Source: Intrasporangium calvum
Lineage (GTDB): Bacteria > Actinomycetota > Actinomycetes > Actinomycetales > Dermatophilaceae
Length of the DNA: 36,787 nucleotides
NCBI RefSeq assembly: GCF_028446585.1
Contig: NZ_JAPFQL010000024.1
Location: forward strand, 1-36,787
Direction of reading: 5' to 3'
Shown here piece by piece: positions 7,861-17,117 of this stretch; position 1 is the stretch's first letter; each line of letters starts with the position of its first letter. A model generated the notes under the pieces. That model was not told the origin of the DNA and made no database searches. It saw nothing but the letters and a program-made list of their open reading frames with translations. A program made the translations under genes and the position numbers.

Positions 7861-9173
7861 TCGAGATCTCGGCCGAGCCCACGCGGTCGCGCCTGCATCT
7901 CACCGCCGAGGAGCAGGCCATGCTCCGGGGTGAGCAGGGGCCGGCCGTGGCGATGGCGATGCGCGTGGTGGTGGGGCTGGCCGAGGTCCGGGACGCCCCA
8001 CGGCTCGTCGAGGTCACCTCGGCGCACATCGACGGGTGCCTCTTCCACGGACAGGTGGGGCTCGACTTCGCCCGCCGTCTCCTCGACCTCGGCGGCCGGA
8101 CCCGGGTCCCCACCACCCTCAACGTCGGCTCCATGGACCTGCTGCACCCGGACCTGGTCCGGGCGGACACCCCGGAGCACCGCGAGATCCGGGAGCAGGG
8201 GCGGGCCCTCATGGAGGCGTACGTCGCGCTCGGGGCCCGCCCGACGTGGACCTGCGCGCCCTACCTCGTCGACGCCCGACCCGCGCTCGGCGAGCACGTC
8301 GCCTGGGCCGAGTCCAACGCGATCGCCTTCGCCAACTCGGTCCTCGGAGCGCGGACCGACCGCTACGGCGACTTCCTCGACATCTGCGCCGCGATCACCG
8401 GCCGGGCCCCCTACGCCGGGCTGCACACCGACGAGGCGCGACGCGGCCAGGTGCTCGTGGACTGCACGGCGATCCCGGCACACGTGCTCACCGGCGACCT
8501 GGCGGGAGCGCTGCTCGGCTACATCGTGGGCCTGCGTGTCGGTTCGCGCGTGCCGGTCCTCGTCGGCCTGCCCTCCACGACGTCCGAGGACCAGCTGAAG
8601 GCGTTCGGCGCGGCGGCGGCGTCGTCAGGCGGCGTCGCGATGTTCCACGTCGTCGGCATCACGCCGGAGGCGCCCACGGTCGAGGCCGCGCTCGGACCGC
8701 TCGCCCCGCCGGCGGCGGTCGAGACCATCCGGCTCACGCCCGACGACCTGCGCGCAGCCCGCACCGCCCTGACCACCGCCCGCGGTGACCACCTCGACGT
8801 CGTGAGCATCGGCACGCCGCACGCCTCCCTCGACGAGGTGGCCCAGCTCGCAGCTCACCTCGCCGGGGGTCCTCCACTGTCGGAGCGCGTGGACCTCTAT
8901 CTGTCCCTCAACCGCTCCGTCCTGGCCCAGGCCCAGCAGCACGGCCTGGTGACACCCCTCGAGCAGGCGGGGGTCCGGCTGGTCGTCGACACGTGCACCT
9001 ACGTCACACCGATCCTGCGCAGTGACGCCCGAGTGGCCATGACCAACAGCGGCAAGTGGGCGCACTACGCCCCGGCCAACCTCGGCATCGACGTCGTCGT
9101 CGGCAGCCTCGCCGAGTGCGTGGCCTCCGCTCGGGCCGGACGCGTCGTCCTCGACGAGGGGACGCTGGGCTGA
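7857..9173 (+). CDS. Aconitase X large (catalytic) subunit, probable cis-3-hydroxy-L-proline dehydratase
   Basis: This 438-residue protein is of the aconitase X catalytic family (formerly DUF521). Recognisable segments are the N-terminal LTAEEQAMLRGEQGPAVAMAM, the SAHIDGCLF region, the Cys-bearing TCAPYL loop, and the C-terminal DTCTYV plus TNSGKWAHY segments that build the Fe-S active site. Characterised bacterial AcnX enzymes dehydrate cis-3-hydroxy-L-proline to Delta1-pyrroline-2-carboxylate, while archaeal ones dehydrate phosphomevalonate. The hydroxyproline neighbours clearly point to the former. The start is GTG at 7857, overlapping the preceding stop by 4 bp. The next gene is its small subunit. 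I see no Delta1-pyrroline-2-carboxylate reductase gene here to use the product. Confidence 0.88.
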   Translation: MIEISAEPTRSRLHLTAEEQAMLRGEQGPAVAMAMRVVVGLAEVRDAPRLVEVTSAHIDGCLFHGQVGLDFARRLLDLGGRTRVPTTLNVGSMDLLHPDLVRADTPEHREIREQGRALMEAYVALGARPTWTCAPYLVDARPALGEHVAWAESNAIAFANSVLGARTDRYGDFLDICAAITGRAPYAGLHTDEARRGQVLVDCTAIPAHVLTGDLAGALLGYIVGLRVGSRVPVLVGLPSTTSEDQLKAFGAAAASSGGVAMFHVVGITPEAPTVEAALGPLAPPAAVETIRLTPDDLRAARTALTTARGDHLDVVSIGTPHASLDEVAQLAAHLAGGPPLSERVDLYLSLNRSVLAQAQQHGLVTPLEQAGVRLVVDTCTYVTPILRSDARVAMTNSGKWAHYAPANLGIDVVVGSLAECVASARAGRVVLDEGTLG

Positions 9174-9583
9174 TGGCGACCATCGACGGCCGGTTCCTGC
9201 ATCCGGGCCGGGCTGCCGGACCCGTGCTCGTCCTCGACGCACCGCTCTCCTTCTGGGGCGGCACCGACCTCTCGGGCAGGATCATCGACCGCCACCACCC
9301 CCAGCACGGCGAGTGCGTGGCGGGCACGATCCTCGCCATGCGCAGCGGGCGCGGCTCCAGCTCGAGCTCCTCGGTCCTCGCCGAGCAGATCCGGCAGGGC
9401 ACCGCACCCGCGGGTCTGGTGCTCGCCGAACCGGACCCGATCATCGTCGTGGCCGTCGTCGTCGCCCAGGAGCTCTACGGCCGGTCGGTCCCCGTGGTGC
9501 TCGTCCCGCCGAGCCGGTTCGCGTCCCTCCGCAGCGGCCTGCCGGCGCGCATCGGCGGGGTGCAGCAGGGCGGCCAGCCATGA
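9173..9583 (+). CDS. Aconitase X small (swivel-domain) subunit
   Basis: This 136-residue protein is of the DUF126/aconitase X swivel-domain family. The conserved parts are PLSFWGGTD near residue 25-35, HGECVAGTILAMRSGRGSSSSSS near 50-70 (Ser-rich substrate loop) and the AEPDPI segment. In two-subunit AcnX enzymes this piece closes over the active site of the large subunit, while in other organisms it is fused to it. Its ATG shares a base with the stop of the large-subunit gene (TGATG), and its own stop overlaps the start of the transporter gene. Confidence 0.9.
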   Translation: MATIDGRFLHPGRAAGPVLVLDAPLSFWGGTDLSGRIIDRHHPQHGECVAGTILAMRSGRGSSSSSSVLAEQIRQGTAPAGLVLAEPDPIIVVAVVVAQELYGRSVPVVLVPPSRFASLRSGLPARIGGVQQGGQP

Positions 9584-10533
9584 TGTCGAGCACGCTCAGG
9601 CCGGGTAGGTCCCGCCATCCCGGTCGCCTCGGGCTCCTGCAGGTCGCGCTCGCCGGAGTCCTCTGGGGGACGGCGGGGGTGGCCGTCACCGTCCTCCACG
9701 AGCGGGACGGCATCGGAGCCATGACCGCGAGCGCCTGGCGGATGGCGATCGCCGCAGTCGCCCTCGTCGTCTTCGCAGCGCTCAGCGGTCGCCTGGGCGC
9801 CGTCGCCGAGACGATGCGGACGCACCCCGGACTCGCGATCCTCGTCGGCTGCGGCACCGGGGTCTATCAGGGGCTGTACTTCGTCTCCGTGCTCATGGTC
9901 GGGGTGGGCGTTGCCACGGTCGTGTCGCTGGGGTTGGCGCCGATCCTCGCCTCCGCCTGGGAGCATGCGCGCGCCAGGACCACGCCCTCGCCCCGAGAGG
10001 TGGCGGTCGTCGCGGCGGCCCTCACGGGTCTCGTCCTCATCACCGCCACGGCAGGCGAGGGGACGCCGGCGCCGGGAGGCCAGCCGGCACTCGGGCTGGT
10101 GCTCGCCCTGGTCGCGGGAGCGACCTACGCCGCCACGACGGTGCTGGGCCACACCGTGGCGCAGCGGGCCGAACCGGTGGCCCTGACCACCTGCGCCACG
10201 ACGGCCGGCGCGGTGCTCCTGCTCCCGTTCCTCGGCCTGGCCGCGGCCACCGCTGAGCCCGTGCTCCCGTCGAGCCCCGGCTCGCTCCTCCTGCTGGCCT
10301 ACCTGGGGGTGGCGACGATGGCGCTGTCGTACGGCCTGCTCTACGCCGGCCTCCGCACCACCTCCGGGTCCGCCGCCACGGTCGCCACGCTCCTCGAACC
10401 GCTCGCAGCCGCGGTGCTCGCCGCCCTGCTGCTGGCCGAGCGGCTGCCCTGGCCGTCGCTGGTCGGCGGGGGGCTCATCCTCGCGGCCGTCCTCGGGCTG
10501 CAGCCGAAGCCTGAGCCGCCCACCCTGGCGTGA
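9580..10533 (+). CDS. EamA/DMT-superfamily transporter
   Basis: This 317-residue membrane protein has about ten hydrophobic segments in two EamA repeats. The first begins LLQVALAGVLWGTAGVAV and the second about halfway along at ALGLVLALVAGATYAATTV. DMT-family carriers move amino acids and other small metabolites, in or out. It is the last gene of the aldehyde dehydrogenase/aconitase X operon and its ATG overlaps the previous stop (ATGA). A role in moving hydroxyproline or a pathway intermediate is therefore likely, though family membership cannot give direction or substrate. A second ATG follows immediately, so the start could be three bases later. Confidence 0.85.
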   Translation: MMSSTLRPGRSRHPGRLGLLQVALAGVLWGTAGVAVTVLHERDGIGAMTASAWRMAIAAVALVVFAALSGRLGAVAETMRTHPGLAILVGCGTGVYQGLYFVSVLMVGVGVATVVSLGLAPILASAWEHARARTTPSPREVAVVAAALTGLVLITATAGEGTPAPGGQPALGLVLALVAGATYAATTVLGHTVAQRAEPVALTTCATTAGAVLLLPFLGLAAATAEPVLPSSPGSLLLLAYLGVATMALSYGLLYAGLRTTSGSAATVATLLEPLAAAVLAALLLAERLPWPSLVGGGLILAAVLGLQPKPEPPTLA

Positions 10534-10566
10534 CCCAGCCCGGCGCGGAGGGACCTGCTCCTCGGA

Positions 10567-10617
10567 AGCCGGCTCAGCGGCATACGGAATCGTGGGTCGT
10601 ATGCCGCTGGGCTGGCT
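10567..10617. terminator. Repeat-derived hairpin between convergent genes
   Basis: Two inverted copies of the dispersed 11-mer (CAGCGGCATAC at 10575-10585, GTATGCCGCTG at 10599-10609) form a 20-bp stem with an 11-nt loop. In the plus-strand transcript the two imperfect positions are G-U wobbles. It lies between the ends of the EamA gene (10533) and the iclR gene (10634), where a bidirectional terminator is expected. There is no U-tract. Confidence 0.65.
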
Positions 10618-10633
10618 CCCGCGGTGGGATCGG

Positions 10634-11407
10634 CTAGGTGCCGAGCTCGCGGAGCAGCCGGTCCGCGGCCTCGCGCAGGACGGGCACGATCTCCCGGACC
10701 CGCTCCGGCGTGACCCGTCCGGAGGGCCCGGAGACGGAGAGCGCGAGCCGGGCGGGCTGGGCGGTGACGGCAACGGCGACGCACCGGACGCCGACCTCCT
10801 GCTCACCGTCGTCCACGGCGTAGCCCTGCTCGCGGATCCGCGCCAGCTCGTCGAGCAGAGCTCCCTCGTCGGTCAGCGTGCGCTCGGTGCGCGCCGGGAG
10901 CCCGGTCCGGCCGAGGATCTCCACGACGCGCGCCACGGGCAGCTCCGCCAGCAGGGCCTTGCCCACTCCGGTGCAGTGCGGCAGGACGTGCCGACCGACC
11001 TCGGTGAACATCCGCATCGAGTGCGGTGACGGCGCCTGCGCGACGTAGACCACCGAGTCGCCTTCGAGCATGGCGAGATTGGCCGTCTCGCCGATCTGCT
11101 GGGCGAGCGCCCTGAGATAAGGAGTCGCGCGCGCCCCGAGGGTGAGGCCGGCAGCCTCGCCGAGCCGGATCAGGCGTGGCCCGAGCGCATAACGGTGGGC
11201 CATGTCCCGGCGCACGTACCCCCCGGCGACGAGCGACTGGATCAGCCGGTGGATCGTCGGCGCGGGGAGGCCGGTCGTCCCAGCCAGCTCGGACAGCGTG
11301 GCGATCCCGCCCGCGTCGGCCAGCGCCTCGAGCACCTCGAAGGCCCGGTCCACGGACTGCACCCCACTTCGGCGCGCCACCGGGTCGGCGACCTGGGGGG
11401 TGGTCAC
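10634..11407 (-). CDS. IclR-family transcriptional regulator of the glycolate operon
   Basis: This 257-residue protein has an N-terminal winged helix-turn-helix (about residues 15-75: VDRAFEVLEALADAGG, LSELAGTTGLPAPTIHRLIQSL) and a C-terminal IclR effector domain (about 90-250, with ARTERTLT and the RCVAVAVT segment). The GTG start overlaps the glcF stop by 4 bp (GTGA), making it the fifth and last gene of the aceB-glcDEF operon. IclR-type regulators often sense glyoxylate, pyruvate or related acids. The operon's only long upstream gap, at 17091-17232, holds two IclR-like boxes, so autoregulation with glyoxylate or glycolate as effector is the simplest reading; the effector is inferred. Confidence 0.9.
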   Translation of the reverse strand: MTTPQVADPVARRSGVQSVDRAFEVLEALADAGGIATLSELAGTTGLPAPTIHRLIQSLVAGGYVRRDMAHRYALGPRLIRLGEAAGLTLGARATPYLRALAQQIGETANLAMLEGDSVVYVAQAPSPHSMRMFTEVGRHVLPHCTGVGKALLAELPVARVVEILGRTGLPARTERTLTDEGALLDELARIREQGYAVDDGEQEVGVRCVAVAVTAQPARLALSVSGPSGRVTPERVREIVPVLREAADRLLRELGT

Positions 11408-12801
11408 GAGGAGACGCCCAGACTGGCGGGGTCCGACCCGCGGATCGAGGCGTCGAGGACCTCGACGATGTGTGCGAGCGCGATCCGCTGCCCGGACCGC
11501 TCCAGCGAGGCGGCGACCTGCATGAGGCAGCCCGGGTTGGCGGTCACGAGCAGGGGCGCCTCGGTGCGCAGCACGTTGGCCGCCTTGCGGTCGCCGAGCT
11601 CGCGAGCCGCCTCCGGCTGGATGATGTTGTAGATCCCCGCGGACCCGCAGCACAGTTCGCCCTCGGCGATCTCGCGCAGCTCGAGCCCGGGGATCCCGGC
11701 GAGCAGCTGCCGTGGCTGCACCCGGATGCCCTGGCCGTGGGACAGGTGGCAGGCGTCGTGGTAGGCGATGGCCATCGGCAGCGGGTGCCGCTCGGCGACC
11801 GGCCCGACCTCGGCGAGGATCTCGGAGACGTCCCGCACGCGGTCCGCGAAGGCGCGGGCTCGCTCGGCGTAGGCGGGGTCGTCGGCCAGCAGCTCGGCGT
11901 ACTCCTTCATCGACGACCCGCAGCCGGCGGCGTTGACCACGACGTGGTCGACCTGCTCCGCCTCGAAGGTGTCGATGAGGGCTCGGGCGAACCGCTGCGC
12001 CTCGGGCTCCCGCCCGTTGTGCACGGACAGCGCACCGCAGCAGCCCTGCCGCGAGGGCGCGATGACGTCGAACCCCTCCGCTGCGAGCACCCGCGCGGTG
12101 GCCGCGTTGACCCCGGGGAAGAACTCGCGCTGCACGCAGCCGAGGAGCATCCCGACCGTGCCGCGGCGCGTCCCACGAGCGGGCGTGCGCTCCGGGACCG
12201 GCTCGCGTGCCTCGAGCGGCGGCGCGAGCGCCTCCATGGAGGCGAGCGTCGGGGAGAGCCGGTCGAGCACGCCGGTGCGGCGGAGCAGCCGGGACAGTCC
12301 GCTCTTCTGGTGCAGGCGCAGCGGGCCGCGGAGCGCCCTGAGCCGCTTGGGATAGGGGAACAGCGCGAAGATCGCTGCCCGCAGGGCCTTCTCGCGCCGG
12401 GGGCGCTCGTGGCGCCGTTCGACCTGGGCCCGCGTCGCCTCGATGAGCCGGTCGTACTGGACTCCGGACGGGCAGGCGGTCACGCACGCCATGCAGCCGA
12501 GGCACGCGTCGAAGTGCTCGACCATCGACGGCGTCATCGGCTCGCCCTGCAGGCCCTCGTTCATGAGGTAGATCCGCCCGCGCGGCGAGTCCATCTCCTC
12601 GCCCCAGAGCACGTAGGTCGGGCAGCTCGGGAGGCAGAAGCCACAGTGCACGCAGTCGGAGACCAGCTCGGCCGACGGTGGCCGGTGGGCATCGAAGGCA
12701 GGCACGCCCCCCTGCACCGGGGTCAGCGTCAGCTTGGCGTCGGTCCCGAGCGTCCCCGTCGGGGTGGAGACGGGTGGCAGACCGCTCTCGGGTGTCGTCA
12801 T
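11404..12801 (-). CDS. glcF: Glycolate oxidase iron-sulfur subunit GlcF
   Basis: This 465-residue protein has two N-terminal 4Fe-4S motifs, Cys50-53-56-60 (CVHCGFCLPSC) and Cys100-103-106-110 (CLGCMACVTAC), followed by two cysteine-rich CCG domains with GCCGALS and CCGSAGIYN. This is the standard GlcF plan. It carries electrons from the flavin subunits GlcD and GlcE to the respiratory chain at the membrane. Its ATG follows directly after the glcE stop codon (TAG then ATG) and its stop overlaps the iclR start, so it is part of one tightly coupled operon. D-lactate dehydrogenase complexes share parts, but the D-E-F set together with malate synthase argues for glycolate. Confidence 0.93.
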   Translation of the reverse strand: MTTPESGLPPVSTPTGTLGTDAKLTLTPVQGGVPAFDAHRPPSAELVSDCVHCGFCLPSCPTYVLWGEEMDSPRGRIYLMNEGLQGEPMTPSMVEHFDACLGCMACVTACPSGVQYDRLIEATRAQVERRHERPRREKALRAAIFALFPYPKRLRALRGPLRLHQKSGLSRLLRRTGVLDRLSPTLASMEALAPPLEAREPVPERTPARGTRRGTVGMLLGCVQREFFPGVNAATARVLAAEGFDVIAPSRQGCCGALSVHNGREPEAQRFARALIDTFEAEQVDHVVVNAAGCGSSMKEYAELLADDPAYAERARAFADRVRDVSEILAEVGPVAERHPLPMAIAYHDACHLSHGQGIRVQPRQLLAGIPGLELREIAEGELCCGSAGIYNIIQPEAARELGDRKAANVLRTEAPLLVTANPGCLMQVAASLERSGQRIALAHIVEVLDASIRGSDPASLGVSS

Positions 12802-14049
12802 CTAGATTCCTCCCACGAAGCGTCCGGGCGCCAGGCGGCGCTCGGGGTCGAACCGGTCCTTGACGGCGCGCATGAGGTCGAGGGCCTCCACGGGTCCCCA
12901 GACGTCGAGCCCGTCGCGGACCTCGGGCGGCGCCTCGAGGACGACCACGGACCCGCCGAAGGCTGCGGCACCGGCGCGCAGGTGGGCGACGAAGCCGTGC
13001 ACCGCGGCGGCGAGGTCATCGCCGTCGAGGCCCGCGAGCCCGACGAGGGCGGTGCCGACGGCCGGGCTCCCGCGGAGGGCGACCCGCAGCCCGGTGGTTG
13101 CGGCCGCGGCATCGAGCGCCTCCAGCAGGGTGCCGAGGCGGGCGATCTCGTGGGTCACCTTGACGAGGACGCCGCTCGGGCTTGCGGGCTCCGTGCCCCA
13201 CCAGTCCGGTGGCGTGTCGGTCTCGTGGGATCCCTCGCCCATCAGCCGGGTCGCTTCGGCCGCTCGGTGCTCGACGCCGGGGCCGGTGCCCTCGACGAGG
13301 ACGGCGACGGACGAGTCGTCGGCGGACCGGTCGAGCTCCACCGCGGAGAGCGCGAGCTGGGAGTGGGCCAGGGCGGAGGCGAGCTGCTGTATGCGGCTGG
13401 GCTCGCTCGCGGGACCGGTGACCCAGCGCTGGGCGGCCGGGTTGGGATGGAGTCGGAAGGCGACCTCGGTGATGACTCCGAGCGTCCCGAAGGAGCCGGT
13501 CAGCAGCTTGCCCAGGTCGTAGCCCGCGACGTTCTTGACCACCTTGCCTCCGGCGTGGGCCGCGACCCCGTCGGCGCGGACGAAGCGGACGCCGATGAGC
13601 AGGTCGCGCACAGCCCCGTGGAAGAGCCGGCCCGGTCCGGTGGCCCCGGTGGCGACGGCCCCGCCGAGAGTGCCGCGCCGCGGCGGGTCGATGCCCAGCC
13701 GCTGGTCGGCGGAGGCCAGGTCGCGCTCGAGGTCGTCGAGCGAGCGGCCGGCGCCCGCGACGACGACGAGGTCCCCGGCTGCATGCTCCACGACGTGCGA
13801 CATCCGGGTCGTGTCGACGACGAGGTCCACCGACTCCGGAGCCGCGCCCCACGCCAGCTTGGTGCCGGCCCCGCGGGCGACGACGGTCAGGCCGTGAGCT
13901 GCCGCCGCCGTGAGGAGAGCAGAGGTCTCGGCGGTCGACCCGGGGCTGGCCACCCACTGGGCGGGCACCCCGGCGACGTGGTCCTCGGCGGTGGCGTCGG
14001 CGACGTGGCCATCGGTCGCGGCCTTGAGGGCATCGAGGATGGCGGCCAT
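12802..14049 (-). CDS. glcE: Glycolate oxidase FAD-binding subunit GlcE
   Basis: This 415-residue flavin-domain protein contains a PCMH-type FAD-binding region in the first half (VVARGAGTKLAWG, then GTLGGAVATGATGPGRLFHG and VKNVAGYDLGKLLTGSFGTLG). The C-terminal half is weaker and ends with FDPERRLAPGRF, the usual end of FAD-linked oxidases. GlcE is the second, shorter flavin subunit of glycolate oxidase and is required for activity with GlcD and GlcF. Its start shares one base with the glcD stop. It is somewhat longer than many GlcE proteins (about 350-400 residues). Confidence 0.9.
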   Translation of the reverse strand: MAAILDALKAATDGHVADATAEDHVAGVPAQWVASPGSTAETSALLTAAAAHGLTVVARGAGTKLAWGAAPESVDLVVDTTRMSHVVEHAAGDLVVVAGAGRSLDDLERDLASADQRLGIDPPRRGTLGGAVATGATGPGRLFHGAVRDLLIGVRFVRADGVAAHAGGKVVKNVAGYDLGKLLTGSFGTLGVITEVAFRLHPNPAAQRWVTGPASEPSRIQQLASALAHSQLALSAVELDRSADDSSVAVLVEGTGPGVEHRAAEATRLMGEGSHETDTPPDWWGTEPASPSGVLVKVTHEIARLGTLLEALDAAAATTGLRVALRGSPAVGTALVGLAGLDGDDLAAAVHGFVAHLRAGAAAFGGSVVVLEAPPEVRDGLDVWGPVEALDLMRAVKDRFDPERRLAPGRFVGGI

Positions 14050-15506
14050 CAGAAGAGCTCCGCCTTGCCAGCGGCGACCAGCGGGTGCGGGCCCTTGTGC
14101 CGGCCCGGGACCTCACCGCAGAGGCGCGGCGTCGGGAAGACCTTGCCCGGGTTGGAGATCGACGCCGGGTCGAAGGCGCACCGCACGAGCTGCATGGTGT
14201 CGAGGTCCTCGTCGCTGAACATCCGTGGCATGTACTTCGCCTTGTCGGAGCCGACGCCGTGCTCGCCGGTGATGGACCCGCCGTGCTGGATGCAGAGGTC
14301 GAGGATGGCGCCGGACACCTCTTCGGCCCGCTCGGCCTCCCCCTCGTTCGCGTCGTCGAAGAGGACGAGCGGGTGAAGGTTGCCGTCGCCGGCATGGAAG
14401 ACGTTGGCCACCCGCACTCCGGCGTCGCGGGAGATCTCGGAGATCCGGCGGAGGACCTCCGGCAGCGACGTCCTGGGGATGACCCCGTCCTGGACGATGT
14501 AGTCGGGGCTGATCCGCCCGACGGCCGCGAAGGCCGACTTGCGCCCCTTCCAGAAGAGGGCGCGCTCGGCGTCGTCCGCCGCGATGCGGATCTCGAAGGC
14601 ACCGTTTGCCCGGCAGTAGCCCTCGACCTCATCGAACTGGTGCGCCACCTCGGCGGCGGGGCCATCGAGCTCGACGATGAGCACCGCGCCCGCCCCGGCC
14701 GGGTAGCCGCACTGGACGGCCGCCTCGGCCGCCTCGATGGCCAGGGCGTCCATCATCTCGATGGCCGCGGGAATGACGCCGGCACCGATGATCGCGGAGA
14801 CGGCGGCGCCCGCCTGGTCCGTGTCGGGGAAGGCGGCGAGCAGGGTCTTCACCTCCTCAGGGCTGCGCGTGAGCCGCACGGTCGCCTGGGTCGCGATGCC
14901 CAGCGTGCCCTCTGACCCGACGACCGCGCCGAGCAGGTCGTAGCCGGGAGCGTCCGGGGCCTTGCCGCCGATGTGCACGACCTCCCCTGCGGGAGTGACG
15001 AACTCGACGCCGGTCACATGGTTTGCCGTGAAGCCGTACTTGAGGCAGTGGGCCCCGCCGGAGTTCTCGGCGACGTTGCCACCGATCGAGCAGACCTGCT
15101 GGCTCGACGGGTCGGGCGCGTAGTAGTAGCCGGTGGGCTGCGCCTCGCGGGTCAGCTGGAGGTTGATCACGCCCGGCTCGACCACGGCCCGTTGGTTGGC
15201 CGCGTCGATCTCGAGGATCCGCCGCATCCGGGACATCACGATGAGCACGCCGTCGGCCCGCGGCAGGGCACCGCCGGACAACCCGGTGCCGGAGCCGCGG
15301 GCGACGAACGGGATGCCGTGCTCCGCGCAGGCCCGCACCGTCGCCGCGACGTCCTCGGTGCTCTCGGCGAGCACGACGAGCGCCGGGGTGACCTTGTAGT
15401 GGGCCAGCCCGTCGCACTCGTACGTGCGCAGCTCTTGGTGGTCCGTGAGGATCTTGTGTGTGCCGAGGGCCGCCCGGAGCGGCCCGGCGAGGCCGAGCGC
15501 GTCCAT
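14049..15506 (-). CDS. glcD: Glycolate oxidase catalytic FAD subunit GlcD
   Basis: This 485-residue protein is an FAD-linked oxidase of the GlcD/D-lactate dehydrogenase family. The FAD_binding_4 domain covers about residues 40-220 (VARGSGTGLSGGALP, GGNVAENSGGAHCLKYGFTANHV, DLLGAVVGSEGTLG). The C-terminal FAD-oxidase domain includes NVFHAGDGNLHPLV and GEHGVGSDK with the catalytic-region histidines. It oxidises glycolate to glyoxylate, with electrons leaving through GlcE and GlcF. The start lies 3 bp beyond the malate synthase stop, so product and next enzyme are co-expressed. D-lactate or 2-hydroxyglutarate as substrate cannot be excluded from the sequence alone. Confidence 0.92.
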   Translation of the reverse strand: MDALGLAGPLRAALGTHKILTDHQELRTYECDGLAHYKVTPALVVLAESTEDVAATVRACAEHGIPFVARGSGTGLSGGALPRADGVLIVMSRMRRILEIDAANQRAVVEPGVINLQLTREAQPTGYYYAPDPSSQQVCSIGGNVAENSGGAHCLKYGFTANHVTGVEFVTPAGEVVHIGGKAPDAPGYDLLGAVVGSEGTLGIATQATVRLTRSPEEVKTLLAAFPDTDQAGAAVSAIIGAGVIPAAIEMMDALAIEAAEAAVQCGYPAGAGAVLIVELDGPAAEVAHQFDEVEGYCRANGAFEIRIAADDAERALFWKGRKSAFAAVGRISPDYIVQDGVIPRTSLPEVLRRISEISRDAGVRVANVFHAGDGNLHPLVLFDDANEGEAERAEEVSGAILDLCIQHGGSITGEHGVGSDKAKYMPRMFSDEDLDTMQLVRCAFDPASISNPGKVFPTPRLCGEVPGRHKGPHPLVAAGKAELF

Positions 15507-15509
15507 CGG

Positions 15510-17090
15510 TCAGGGCATCCGGTCGTAGGCCGGCAGGGTGAGGAACTCCGCGAAGTCGTCGGCGACCGCGACCTCGAGGAAGGTCGCCCGGGCCTCGTCG
15601 TAGTCGCTCGGCTCGCCCGGGAGCTTGGCGACCTCCTCCTCGACGAGCCGGTCGATGAGCTCGCGGGTCACGGTCTCACCGGTGTCGAGCTCGACGTCGT
15701 TGTGCAGCCACTGCCAGACCTGCGAGCGGGAGATCTCAGCGGTCGCCGCGTCCTCCATGAGGTTGAAGATGCCGACCGCACCGGAGCCCTTGAGCCAGGT
15801 GTGGAGGTACTGGATGCCGACGCTGATGTTGTTGCGCAGCCCGGCCTCCGTCACGGTGCCGGGCGTGGCCTTGACGTCGAGCAGCTGCTCGGCCGTGACC
15901 TGCACGTCCTCGCGCTTCTTGTCGATCTGGTTGGGCCGGTCCCCCAGCACCTTGGTGAAGGCCTCCTTGCACAGCTCCACCATCCCGGGGTGGGCCACCC
16001 ACGAGCCGTCGAAGCCGTCGTTCGCCTCTCGGGTCTTGTCGTCGGTCACCTTCTGGAACGCTGCCTCGTTGACCTCGGGGTCGCGGCTCGGGATGAACGC
16101 CGCCATCCCGCCGATGGCGTGGGCCCCGCGCTTGTGGCAGGTGCGCACGAGCAGCTCCGTGTAGGCACGCATGAACGGGACGGTCATGGTGACCTGGTTG
16201 CGGTCGGGCAGGAGGAAGTCACGCCCGCGGGTGCGGAACTTCTTGATGACGCTGAAGATGTAGTCCCACCGGCCGGCGTTCAGGCCCGACGAGTGGTCGC
16301 GCAGCTCATAGAGGATCTCCTCCATCTCGAAGGCGGCCGGGTAGGTCTCGATGAGGCACGTGGCGCGGATCGTGCCCTGCGGGATGGCGAGGTGGTCCTG
16401 GGCGTGGACGAAGACGTCGTTCCACAGCCTGGCCTCGAGGTGGCTCTCCATCTTCGGCAGGTAGAAGTACGGCCCCTTGCCGGCATCGAGCTGGCGCTGG
16501 GCGCAGTGGAAGAAGTAGAGCCCGAAGTCGACCAGCGACCCGGACATCGGCTGGCCGTCGACGAGCACGTGCTTCTCGGACAGGTGCCAGCCGCGTGGGC
16601 GCACGACGATGGTCGCGAGCTCCTCCGCCGGGCGCAGCGCATAGGACTTGCCCTCGTCGCTCGTGAAGTCGATGGTCCGGTCGAGGGCGTCCATGAGGTT
16701 GAGCTGCCCCTGGACGACGTTGTCCCAGGTGGGGGTGGACGCGTCCTCGAAGTCGGCGAGCCAGACCTTCGCTCCCGAGTTGAGTGCGTTGATGGTCATC
16801 TTGCGGTCCGTCGGGCCGGTGATCTCGGCTCGCCGGTCGACCAGGCCTGGCGCGGGCGGCGCCACCTGCCAGTCTCCCTCGCGGACCTCCTTGGTCTCCG
16901 GGAGGAACTCGAGCTGGTGCCCCGCGACGAGCTGGTCGTAGCGCACCTCCCGGGCTCGCAGCAGCTCGAGACGCCGCGCGTCGAACGCCCGATGCAGCGA
17001 GGCGAGGAGGTCCAGCGCCGGCTCCGTCAGGACCTCCGCGAATCGTCCACCGGTCTCCGCCGTGATCTGCACGCCTTCAGCCACTCTCAT
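15510..17090 (-). CDS. aceB: Malate synthase A
   Basis: This 526-residue enzyme has the length of malate synthase A, without the inserted domain of the roughly 720-residue G form. The family signature [16 protein letters not shown] is at about residues 264-279, and the C-terminal [19 protein letters not shown] holds the catalytic Asp region. It condenses glyoxylate with acetyl-CoA to malate. It leads the operon with glcDEF, so its glyoxylate comes from glycolate; isocitrate lyase is not in this window. I chose ATG 17090 with GAGGA upstream; the GTG just before it (17093) is an alternative. The two IclR-like boxes lie 28-61 bp upstream. Confidence 0.93.
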   Translation of the reverse strand: MRVAEGVQITAETGGRFAEVLTEPALDLLASLHRAFDARRLELLRAREVRYDQLVAGHQLEFLPETKEVREGDWQVAPPAPGLVDRRAEITGPTDRKMTINALNSGAKVWLADFEDASTPTWDNVVQGQLNLMDALDRTIDFTSDEGKSYALRPAEELATIVVRPRGWHLSEKHVLVDGQPMSGSLVDFGLYFFHCAQRQLDAGKGPYFYLPKMESHLEARLWNDVFVHAQDHLAIPQGTIRATCLIETYPAAFEMEEILYELRDHSSGLNAGRWDYIFSVIKKFRTRGRDFLLPDRNQVTMTVPFMRAYTELLVRTCHKRGAHAIGGMAAFIPSRDPEVNEAAFQKVTDDKTREANDGFDGSWVAHPGMVELCKEAFTKVLGDRPNQIDKKREDVQVTAEQLLDVKATPGTVTEAGLRNNISVGIQYLHTWLKGSGAVGIFNLMEDAATAEISRSQVWQWLHNDVELDTGETVTRELIDRLVEEEVAKLPGEPSDYDEARATFLEVAVADDFAEFLTLPAYDRMP

Positions 17091-17117
17091 CACCCATCCT
17101 CGAATTTCAGCGAATAT

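Noticed and set aside
11176-14376. Open frame of 1066 codons on the plus strand
   Set aside because: It lies antisense to iclR, glcF, glcE and part of glcD, all with clear family motifs. Its translation is low-complexity Arg/Gly/Ala/Pro-rich, as expected from high-GC third positions.
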